Assembly (NCBI RefSeq): GCF_007860015.1
Contig: NZ_SJPS01000012.1
Location: forward strand, 20,898 to 84,897
Origin: Bythopirellula polymerisocia
GTDB taxonomy: Bacteria > Planctomycetota > Planctomycetia > Pirellulales > Lacipirellulaceae
DNA length: 64,000 nucleotides
Direction of reading: 5' to 3'
Shown here in pieces: positions 54,858 to 60,790 of this stretch; the first letter of the stretch is position 1; each line of letters begins with the position of its first letter. A program made the position numbers and the translations under genes. The notes below the pieces were generated by a model. It did not search any database and had not been told where the DNA came from. It worked only from the letters and a program-made list of their open reading frames with translations.

Positions 54858-55124
54858 GGGAGGTATCCTCGGTGAGAAAATAGGCGGGATAGTATCAAAG
54901 AAAAAACGACCTCGAAACAAACGTCATTCCCGCCTACGCCGGAATGACCTAACAATCGAAGCCACCCTTGTATACCTTCCCCCTGAGATATTTCCAAGCC
55001 GAACTCGATCTCCTGACTCCGGACCCTCAGCACACCCCACTCAACCCTCATTCAGAGCGTCTAGACGAATTCCGCCCCGCTGTGTAGACTGGCTGGCTTG
55101 CGAGAAAATCGCATTTCCTATCGC

Positions 55125-55198
55125 GCACCCGTAGCTCAATTGGATAGAGCATCGGACTACGAATCCGAAGGTTAGAGGTTCGACTCCTCTCGGGTGTA
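55125..55198 (+). tRNA. tRNA-Arg(ACG)
   Basis: A 74-base tRNA with acceptor arms GCACCCG/CGGGTGT, D arm GCTC...GAGC, anticodon arm TCGGA-CTACGAA-TCCGA (anticodon ACG), T arm AGAGG-TTCGACT-CCTCT, discriminator A and no encoded CCA. Its 3' part from 55155 on is the left copy of the 47-base att core and is duplicated at 63621, so the gene is the integration site of the element to its right and stays intact. Confidence 0.96.
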
Positions 55199-55201
55199 CT
55201 T
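55155..55201. repeat. attL/R core, tRNA-side copy (47 bp)
   Basis: Begins in the anticodon stem (GACTACGAATCC) and ends 3 bases past the tRNA (GTACTT). It is identical to 63621-63667. The flanking bases differ on both sides, which defines 47 bases as the full repeat. Also holds the stop codon of the integrase gene (minus strand, 55172-55174). Confidence 0.95.
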
Positions 55202-56407
55202 CTTTTTAAGGCTTTTCTGAGTTTCAGCTTCATCGACTTTACCTGAAACTTTACCTAGCACTTTCCACAGCTCAGCTGCAGTGCTCTCAGCACTCTGGCC
55301 CACGTAATAATTCATCGTGGTGTTGATGTCGCTGTGACGCATCAGCTCCCTCAACACAGTGGGCATCACTCTTCGACTCCACCTGTTGCCAAAAGATCTT
55401 CGCAGATCGTGAGCACTGGCACACTTGCCACGCTCTGGGTCCACAACCACGTTGGCTGCTGTGCCGATGCTGGCAATGGTCTTGCTGGCCAGCAGTGAAT
55501 CTCTTCGCATGGGCTTGCCATCTTCACGCAGTGGATTGAACACAAAGCCACTGTCTTTCTGCTTTGGCGAAAGCAGCTCCACTGCCTCTGGTGCCAGGGG
55601 GACCAGCTGCACTTTGCCAGACTTCTGGGAGTCAGCTTCAAATGCCAGCACTGACTTGTGCCCATTGAGAATGACACACACCCCTCCAGGCTGCTTGTCC
55701 CATCGCAGCGCCATGGCTTCAGAGATTCGCAGCCCTGAAGACCACAGACCACGCAGCAGCAGCTTCCAGGAGTCAGCAGCTGGCTTGCCAACCACTTTCT
55801 CAGTTGCGGTCAACATGCGGTCAAACTCTTCCCCGGTGATGGGCCTGCCCTTCATGCGATTGGCTCCACTGGCTTTCTTTGGCATGTCGAACTGGGGGAG
55901 CTTCAGGAGCAGGTTGTGCCTGTGTGCCCATCGTGCAGCTGCTTTCAGGTGTCGCAGGTGCCTTGCCACGCTTGCTTCAGTTCTCTTGGCCTTGCGACTG
56001 GTCTGCTTGTCTCCAGTGCCTCTGGTGATCGTGTAAGGCTTGCGTAATTCTCTGGCAAATCTGGCCACTCTTTCAGTGGTCAAGTCAGCCAGATGCTTGG
56101 GATTCGTCAAAGACTCGAACGCTTTGAAGGTGGAAAAGTAGTTGGCTGCAGTGGTGCTCCGCATGTCAGACATCCCCTCCTGTTGGAATCTTTCACAGAA
56201 CTCTTCCCATGTGACTCTTGAACGCTTCTGATACCTCCCCTCACGCAGCTCAGCTTCCCACTTGGCAGCAACTCTCTCAGCTTCTCGTTGCTTGGTGGTG
56301 CCTGCACTTCGTGCCACCTGCTTGTTGGTGAATGGGTCCAAGTATCGCATCATCAGATTCTTGCAACTTGCATACTTCACAACATGCACTTTAATCAGCT
56401 CTTCCAT
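55172..56407 (-). CDS. Tyrosine-type site-specific integrase
   Basis: About 411 residues. An N-terminal arm/SAM-like domain spans residues 1-170 (KNLMMRYLDPFTNKQVARSA, YFSTFKAFESLTNPKHL). The catalytic domain contains SSGLRISEAMALRW (Arg), KSGKVQLVPLAPE (Lys), CASAHDLRRSFGNRW (His-x-x-Arg), LRELMRHSDINTTMNYYV (His and nucleophile Tyr). The ATG at 56407 has AGGAG 7 bases upstream; the frame continues 45 bases further but the extra is not conserved-looking. Its last residues and the stop TAA are encoded inside the tRNA/att core (antisense), so excision would leave the gene intact. Expected to integrate into tRNA-Arg. Confidence 0.94.
   Translation of the reverse strand: MEELIKVHVVKYASCKNLMMRYLDPFTNKQVARSAGTTKQREAERVAAKWEAELREGRYQKRSRVTWEEFCERFQQEGMSDMRSTTAANYFSTFKAFESLTNPKHLADLTTERVARFARELRKPYTITRGTGDKQTSRKAKRTEASVARHLRHLKAAARWAHRHNLLLKLPQFDMPKKASGANRMKGRPITGEEFDRMLTATEKVVGKPAADSWKLLLRGLWSSGLRISEAMALRWDKQPGGVCVILNGHKSVLAFEADSQKSGKVQLVPLAPEAVELLSPKQKDSGFVFNPLREDGKPMRRDSLLASKTIASIGTAANVVVDPERGKCASAHDLRRSFGNRWSRRVMPTVLRELMRHSDINTTMNYYVGQSAESTAAELWKVLGKVSGKVDEAETQKSLKKKYTREESNL
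55237..55256. promoter_or_regulatory. Candidate integrase arm-type site, left
   Basis: CTTTACCTGAAACTTTACCT, a 20-base sequence with two direct CTTTACCT units spaced 12 bases apart. The identical 20 bases occur at 63497-63516 near the other att core. Lies in the 3' end of the integrase gene, 36 bases inside the core. Site function is inferred from the paired location. Confidence 0.55.
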
Positions 56408-56456
56408 TTCAATTCTCCTATGACTAGGTGGTTGGTTGGTTGGTCGCGCCACAGCT

Positions 56457-57236
56457 TCAGTCGATCAGCATCCAATCTCTGATGATGCTGACTTTGCCAG
56501 TGGTGGCGATGGTGGCCTTCAGATCTTCAATGGGTTCTGGCAAAATCTGACTGGAATCCGTTTCCAACAGCAGGGCCTGATCCTGCACCTGCACATCTGC
56601 TTTGATGTTGGTCTGCATGCCTCTGGTGACATCTTCCAGCTGCTCTTCAATGGGTTCTGGCAGCATTGAACTGGAGTCCGTTGCCAGTTGATCAGCACCC
56701 GCAGCTGCGATTAAATCGCACCTGACATGCCCATGAATGCACCCTCTGCTGGCAAAATCAGCCTGCGAGGATGCCCCCAGAATTGATGCTGGTGCCTGAT
56801 TGGTGTTCTGACTCATATCAGAAAGCAGGCTCTCAGATCGTCGATTTGCTGTGGCTTGGTTCTGGCACAACTGGAATGGCCACCACTTCCACTTCTGCGA
56901 ATCTTCCAGCCCGCAGCTGACGCTCACGATCAGTCCAGCTGTCTTGGATCTTCCAGCACAGCTCTCTGATTTGCTGCTCTGTGGGATCTGGTTCAAAGAT
57001 GTCTGGCGTTGCAATTGGATGCATGACAACTCCCTTGCTCTGTGCTTGGTTGTTCTGTGAACTGGTGCCCTGTGAACCGGTGGCACTGGATCTGCCTGCT
57101 GGCCAGCCTGTTGGCCAGCCTGTTGGTGCAACCAAGATCCTACCACTGATGCTGCCACGATATAGCACAGCACCCCGATGGTGGTGATCACAACTGGTGT
57201 GACTGATCCAGCTGCAACCAAGATTGGTGTTATCAT
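56457..57236 (-). CDS. 259-codon frame: membrane N-terminus and repeated acidic C-terminus (uncertain)
   Basis: ATG at 57236 overlaps the preceding gene stop in ATGA, supporting a coupled start. Residues 1-35 form a hydrophobic helix (ILVAAGSVTPVVITTIGVLCY), then a Gln/Ala repeat (QQAGQQAGQQADPVPP). The middle (residues 60-135) looks random and is overlapped in another phase by the 63-codon gene at 56833-57024. The last 119 codons, from an ATG at 56816, are protein-like and have an internal repeat: SSSMLPEPIEEQLEDV and DSSQILPEPIEDLKAT, some 40 residues apart. Either one unusual 259-residue protein, or a short membrane protein broken by an indel plus a separate 119-residue protein (56457-56816). 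No family recognised. Confidence 0.4.
   Translation of the reverse strand: MITPILVAAGSVTPVVITTIGVLCYIVAASVVGSWLHQQAGQQAGQQADPVPPVHRAPVHRTTKHRARELSCIQLQRQTSLNQIPQSSKSESCAGRSKTAGLIVSVSCGLEDSQKWKWWPFQLCQNQATANRRSESLLSDMSQNTNQAPASILGASSQADFASRGCIHGHVRCDLIAAAGADQLATDSSSMLPEPIEEQLEDVTRGMQTNIKADVQVQDQALLLETDSSQILPEPIEDLKATIATTGKVSIIRDWMLID
56706..56724. promoter_or_regulatory. Operator-like repeat copy 1
   Basis: TGCGATTAAATCGCACCTG. Matches 18 of 19 bases with 57935-57953 and contains a near-palindromic GCGATT-AATCGC. Lies inside the C-terminal part of the 259-codon frame, so it is either a binding site embedded in coding DNA or a duplicated segment. Confidence 0.4.
56833..57024 (-). CDS. 63-residue protein of planctomycete small-helical type
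   Basis: MHPIATPDIFEPDPTEQQIR then ELCWKIQDSWTDRERQLRAG. The I-R-x-x-C-x-x-I-Q-x-x-W-[ST]-x-x-E-R-x-x-R-A-G pattern is one I recognise from small conserved planctomycete proteins of unknown function. ATG at 57024 has AAGGGAG 7 bases upstream, better than any start of the overlapping 259-codon frame. Its stop is 16 bases before the ATG of the acidic 119-residue segment. Function unknown. Confidence 0.65.
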   Translation of the reverse strand: MHPIATPDIFEPDPTEQQIRELCWKIQDSWTDRERQLRAGRFAEVEVVAIPVVPEPSHSKSTI

Positions 57237-57634
57237 AGCTGCACCCCCGTTGCCATCATCCAGACCAGAATGATGGCTGCAATCTCCAGCAGAGACTCAA
57301 ACCGGGGCAAACCAAGATCCAGGGGTGGATCATACTTCACCACAAAGGGGGACCAGCTGCACTTTGCTGGCTTGGCAGTGTTGCAATCCGCTTGCAACAC
57401 TGGTGCCATCTTCATCAGCACAGATGGCTCTTGTGGATAGTATTTGATCCTGCAGGCATCTGCTGGCAGACCAATGAACTGCTCATCTGCAATCCATTTC
57501 TCAAAGACTTCAGGCTCCACCAGGGTGATGCTGCCACAACGAAAGTGGGGCGCTCCACTGCGAACAATCAACAACTCTGCTTGCTCAGGTTCCAGATCAT
57601 ACCTTTGAGCGAATCTATCGACTGATAGAAACAT
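57233..57634 (-). CDS. HTH-like protein with C-terminal hydrophobic segment
   Basis: 133 residues. MFLSVDRFAQRYDLEPEQAE with IVRSGAPHFRCGSITLVEPE and FEKWIADEQFIGLP fits a winged-helix, excisionase/MerR-like N-terminus (helix, turn, recognition helix, G-x-x-x-L-x-x-P-x-x-F-E wing). The tail ESLLEIAAIILVWMMATGVQL is hydrophobic, an odd end for a regulator. ATG at 57634 has GGAAGGAA 7 bases upstream. The open frame upstream into the structured region 57670-57762 was rejected as start. It may control the integrase end of the element. Confidence 0.7.
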   Translation of the reverse strand: MFLSVDRFAQRYDLEPEQAELLIVRSGAPHFRCGSITLVEPEVFEKWIADEQFIGLPADACRIKYYPQEPSVLMKMAPVLQADCNTAKPAKCSWSPFVVKYDPPLDLGLPRFESLLEIAAIILVWMMATGVQL

Positions 57635-57669
57635 GAGAATTCCTTCCATGTGCCAGAATGGCAACGAAC

Positions 57670-57762
57670 AGTGCAGCCCTGCATTGGCGTTGTCAGGTGG
57701 AGTCAGTCCACCCTCGGTCCTTGCGGATACCGAACACCCGCGCAGGGCTGCACTCTTTTTTC
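57670..57762. ncRNA. Three-stem structured RNA candidate
   Basis: Outer stem AGTGCAGCCCTGC (57670-57682) pairs perfectly with 57742-57754. Within it, GGTGGA/TCCACC (57696-57701 with 57707-57712) and TCGGT/ACCGA (57714-57718 with 57729-57733) make two more hairpins, giving a three-way junction. On the plus strand it is followed by CTTTTTTCT (57755-57763), so a plus-strand RNA ending in an intrinsic terminator is possible; on the minus strand the same structure would be part of the leader of the HTH-like gene (SD at 57641-57647). No known family recognised. Confidence 0.65.
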
Positions 57763-57934
57763 TGACTAGATTTGACATGAAGACTGACTTACTTGGCCCC
57801 CAGAGGGGCGTTGCTTTGACACCAGTATTCTGGCTGAGACTGGTGAACGCTGCAACTGCACTGGCCAACTGGCAACGGATGCCAGTTCAATTCTGCACAG
57901 ACTCTACAAAACAAGCACTTTCCTGAAAATTGAC

Positions 57935-57953
57935 TGCGATTTAATCGCACCTG
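57935..57953. promoter_or_regulatory. Operator-like repeat copy 2
   Basis: TGCGATTTAATCGCACCTG, palindromic core GCGATT-AATCGC, in the non-coding stretch upstream of the HTH-like gene. 18 of 19 bases match the copy at 56706. Position favours a regulator-binding site. Confidence 0.5.
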
Positions 57954-58199
57954 CCTTGCTCAGCTCAGCCTTGCTCTGGCCCCTGACCTGCTCAGCTCTG
58001 CCTTGCTCTGGCTGGCAGGGAGAGAGTGCTCTGACTTACCCAATTTGAAAATAGTGTGTGAATAAAAGTGGCTCGCTCGTCTGCTCCGCAGCCCCCGATT
58101 GGGGTCTTTTCCAAGAACCTAACTGGGGGGGGGCCAGACGACATGGCAGCAGCTGGCTTGGAGTTATTGACCAGCTGCCACCAGTCGCGAGCTATGCCT

Positions 58200-58805
58200 T
58201 CACGCTTCGATTGGCCAGCACTCCAGTTGGCGTGCTCTCAGCTTCTCTGACTCTGCATCCAGACTTGCCAGCTCTGCCCTCAGTTCTCTGGCTTTGCTGC
58301 TGTTGGCAGTGGCTCTGTCTTGCTGCAGTGTCCGCAGCTGATTGCCCAGAGTCATTCGCTGCTCTTGAATCTCAGCCAGCTTTTCTGAAGTCCATGCTGG
58401 TGCGCTGTCCATTAGGCGCTGTTCGATCCACTGCTCACGATTGATCTGGCTGACAGTTGCACTGAGTTTAATTCGCAGCGTGTTGTGCTTTTCATTCAGC
58501 TTGCGTGTCACCTCATCAGCCTCTTCTTGCAGAGCTTTCATCTGGGCTTCCAATTGGTTGCACTCAGCGTGGGCTTTGCGACATTCAGCCAGGGTTTCGA
58601 GCTTCTGTTTTCGATCTTGGTACGTGGCGATGTCTGCTTCCAGCTGTTCAGCTGACACACCAGCCGCCTGCATGGCTTGCTCAGCTTCAGCTGGTGAGAC
58701 TTTCTGATCTTCGCCAAGTGCAGTCACAATCTCACCATAGCTTCTTTGTGCAGCTGTTCTGCTCTTGGTCAAGGATCTCTTCAAAGTTGCTAATGCACTC
58801 ATCAT
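58200..58805 (-). CDS. Coiled-coil protein of the element
   Basis: 201 residues with long predicted coiled coils: LEADIATYQDRKQKLETLAE, LEAQMKALQEEADEVTRKL, and EKLAEIQEQRMTLGNQLRTLQQ. Acidic and without hydrophobic segments. In phages such proteins are often scaffolding or tape-measure-like; here it follows the prohead protease in the gene order, so a scaffold-like role is possible but only inferred. No close family recognised. Confidence 0.6.
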   Translation of the reverse strand: MMSALATLKRSLTKSRTAAQRSYGEIVTALGEDQKVSPAEAEQAMQAAGVSAEQLEADIATYQDRKQKLETLAECRKAHAECNQLEAQMKALQEEADEVTRKLNEKHNTLRIKLSATVSQINREQWIEQRLMDSAPAWTSEKLAEIQEQRMTLGNQLRTLQQDRATANSSKARELRAELASLDAESEKLRARQLECWPIEA

Positions 58806-58891
58806 TCACTCCAGTTCAAAAAGTGTGTTGGCATTGCTGCCAGGGTGGTAAATCATTCAACAATTGTCAGGTGCTCTCAGGTGCGCTGGCT

Positions 58892-59185
58892 TTACCTTGT
58901 TTGCAGGATCAAGCCAGCCTCCACCAGCTCTTTGATCTGCCTAGTCGAGAAGAAAGGCTGCCCCTCTCGATAGAATGCAATCGTCAAGTGAGCCTCCAGG
59001 TTCTCATACCCAAACCGATTCAGATCAGTCAGGCTGGCGTGCGTCTTGGCAAACAGTCCAGAGGTGTTTCTGCTCTCTGGTGTCTGGTTGCTCTCTGGTG
59101 TGTTGGTGCTCTCTGGCATGTTTTTGCCCTCTGGTGTCTGGTTCTCTGGCATTTCTGTGCCCTCTGGTGTGTCTGTCTGTTTCAT
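58892..59185 (-). CDS. Small protein with TPE repeats and HTH-like C-terminus
   Basis: 97 residues. Residues 4-40 are made of repeats of the type T-P-E-[GS]-[NT]-x (TPEGTEMPENQTPEGKNMPE, TNTPESNQTPESRNTS). The rest, LTDLNRFGYENLEAHLTIAF and QPFFSTRQIKELVEAGLIL, could form a small winged helix. ATG at 59185 has AGGAG 7 bases upstream. Function unknown. The DNA repeat (CTCTGG-TGT type) makes length changes likely. Confidence 0.65.
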   Translation of the reverse strand: MKQTDTPEGTEMPENQTPEGKNMPESTNTPESNQTPESRNTSGLFAKTHASLTDLNRFGYENLEAHLTIAFYREGQPFFSTRQIKELVEAGLILQTR

Positions 59186-59200
59186 GGTTTGCTCCTTACT

Positions 59201-59893
59201 TCACTTCGCAAAAAAGCTGGTGTCGCTGGACGCCTTCGCAAAATAACTGGCACCAGCAACTGGTGGTGTCTGCTTCTCAGCAGCTTTGATCTTTGCGTCT
59301 GCGTCAGCCCCAATGGATGTCAGTGAAAGTTCTTGAATGTGATACTCGATGCCAAGTCGAAGACCATATTTTCCCGCTTTCCAATTCCTGTTGTTCAGAC
59401 CACCAGACTGATGGGGCGCGATCCACGTTGATTTGGTGACGACATAACCAATCGAGCAGTCAGTCAGATCACCATTCATAATCATGCGATAGGCATCTTC
59501 TGCAGCTGCCAGTCCAGGTGTCAGATGCATGGTCGCAACCCATTCACTGCCACGCCGCGCGAAGGATCTGGCAGAGCCGACTTGATTGGCGATGCTGTGT
59601 CGCAAGTGGTTGTCCAAAAGTGGCACTTGCTGGTTCTCTGGCAGTCGCAAACCTTCAGCCAGCAGAATCTCTTCGATCACCTGCCCAGTTGATCGATCAA
59701 ACACCAAGCATCGACGCTCTGTGGCTACAGTTGCACGAACGATCATGCTGTCATCTTGCAGAGTTGCTGCACTGGAAGAGCCTGCCAGCCTGTTGTTGGG
59801 GTTTAGTGTGCTGCTGCCCTGCCTTCGTTCGCAGGTGATCGAAGCTGGCAGATGCAAGATCTGCATGGTTTCTGTGGTCGATTGTTCAGGCAT
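59201..59893 (-). CDS. HK97-family prohead protease (peptidase U35)
   Basis: 230 residues. PLLDNHLRHSIANQVGSARSF gives the catalytic His (D-N-H), followed by MIMNGDLTDCSIGYVVTKS with the nucleophile Ser in the S-I-G-[YF] motif, and EYHIQELSLTSIGADADAKI, the conserved E-x-S-x-x-x-x-x-A-x-A tail. ATG at 59893 has GGAG about 9 bases upstream. In phages this enzyme matures capsids and is encoded beside the capsid and portal. Here neither is present, so the enzyme may act on a helper's capsid or on another protein of the element. Confidence 0.8.
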   Translation of the reverse strand: MPEQSTTETMQILHLPASITCERRQGSSTLNPNNRLAGSSSAATLQDDSMIVRATVATERRCLVFDRSTGQVIEEILLAEGLRLPENQQVPLLDNHLRHSIANQVGSARSFARRGSEWVATMHLTPGLAAAEDAYRMIMNGDLTDCSIGYVVTKSTWIAPHQSGGLNNRNWKAGKYGLRLGIEYHIQELSLTSIGADADAKIKAAEKQTPPVAGASYFAKASSDTSFFAK

Positions 59894-60086
59894 CTTCAGT
59901 CTCCAAGATTGGGGGTGTGCTGCGACACTTGTTGCAGCTTGAATTCTTCTTTTGTCCTGCCAGCTCGCTGGCTTTCATGACTTTGGGAATCGCACTCAAG
60001 ATCTTCTCGACTCGCTTCTTGCGGCCTGCTCTGGCCTTTGAGTATCGATCATCGAACGGTAGCAATCGCTGTCGCTGTGTCTTCAT
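59886..60086 (-). CDS. Small basic protein of the element
   Basis: 66 residues, MKTQRQRLLPFDDRYSKARA and GRKKRVEKILSAIPKVMKAS, strongly basic N-terminal half, then CNKCRSTPPILE with a Cys pair. ATG at 60086 has GAGAGG about 8 bases upstream and overlaps the stop of the ExoX-C gene in ATGA. Its end overlaps the protease start by 8 bases. No known family; perhaps a DNA-binding or zinc-ribbon protein. Confidence 0.65.
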   Translation of the reverse strand: MKTQRQRLLPFDDRYSKARAGRKKRVEKILSAIPKVMKASELAGQKKNSSCNKCRSTPPILETEDA

Positions 60087-60658
60087 GATCGTGCCTCTCT
60101 GATTTGCTGCTCAATGGCTTCTCTCAGATCAGTGGTGAGAGAGTTGCTTTTGGAAAGCAGCCAGCACAAGTAATCCTGTGGCACACTGCTCAGCTGCTGG
60201 CCTTTGTGCTTGCCGAAAGTCAGACGCACCTGCCAGCTGTCTCTCAGCTCATCACAAAGAGGGTTGTGATGCTGCCTGCCAGAGCACCATGCACAAGAAG
60301 TCACTTCAGCTCTCGATGCTGTCAGATAGGCTCTGTCAGCCCCTGAGAGCTGTGACCAGAAGAATTCATTGTCATCAGTGTTCTCTGGTGACACTGGCTC
60401 GCACTCGGTCGCACTCGGTCGCACTGGTTGCGACTGGTTGCGACTGGTTGCGACTGTCCGCGATAACGTCCGCGATAACGTCCGCGATAACGTCCGCGCA
60501 GTGGTCCCCGATGGAAAAGCTGCTCTTGATTCATTTTCTTCGAGAATTGCAGAGCTTTTTGGCTCTGGTGTCAGCCAAGATGGCCCCCAGCAGTCCTCCA
60601 CGTCCGCGACGTCCGCGATGCTCGACATGTTTACTAATACTTTATCAGATGTATTCAT
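60083..60658 (-). CDS. ExoX-C/DUF3820-like protein with repeated N-terminus
   Basis: About 191 residues. The C-terminal domain LTFGKHKGQQLSSVPQDYLCWLL is the small F-G-K-[HY]-K-G-x-x-[LI]-x-x-[VI]-P-x-x-Y-L-x-W pattern (exonuclease X C-terminal-like / QSregVF family). Before it lie two Cys pairs (SCAWCSGRQHHNPLCDE), a possible zinc site. N-terminal residues contain repeats RTLSRTLSRTLSRT and SIADVADVEDC, encoded by the DNA iterons at 60456-60500 and 60602-60619. Start is unclear (ATG at 60658 or 60628, none with a clear ribosome site). Likely helps DNA handling next to the origin-like region. Confidence 0.65.
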   Translation of the reverse strand: MNTSDKVLVNMSSIADVADVEDCWGPSWLTPEPKSSAILEENESRAAFPSGTTARTLSRTLSRTLSRTVATSRNQSQPVRPSATECEPVSPENTDDNEFFWSQLSGADRAYLTASRAEVTSCAWCSGRQHHNPLCDELRDSWQVRLTFGKHKGQQLSSVPQDYLCWLLSKSNSLTTDLREAIEQQIREARS

Positions 60659-60790
60659 TGTTTTTTCTACACACGTATAGTTGTAAAGTAGTGGACGTCG
60701 CGGACGTCGCGGACGTCCTACTGTTTTCATTGGGTATTTTCCGATGCATGCAACTATGACGTCGCGGACGTCGCGGACGTCCTACTGGCA
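60388..60790. other. Origin-like iteron region
   Basis: Contains GCACTCGGTC twice then CGACTGGTTG units (60401-60450), GTCCGCGATAAC three times (60456-60491) plus a partial copy, GTCCGCGA twice (60602-60619), an AT-rich segment (60620-60690), and a 30-base direct repeat of GACGTCGCG units at 60694-60723 and 60758-60787. The GTCCGCG words on the left are inverse to the CGCGGAC words on the right. Beside an SF3 helicase gene, this is what an iteron origin looks like; the function is inferred. Confidence 0.6.

Larger units (their letters stand above)
57635..58199. other. Non-coding stretch of the element
   Basis: 565 bases holding the structured RNA candidate, the operator-like repeat, CT/GC-rich repeated words (CAGCTC, CTTGCTC from 57955 to 58020), and a small CCCC-GATT-GGGG-TCTTTT hairpin (58093-58110) that looks like a weak plus-strand terminator. 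No protein gene was convincing. Confidence 0.6.

Noticed and set aside
60401..60500. Tandem repeats as a CRISPR array
   Set aside because: Units of 10-12 bases with no spacers; they are iterons or coding repeats.
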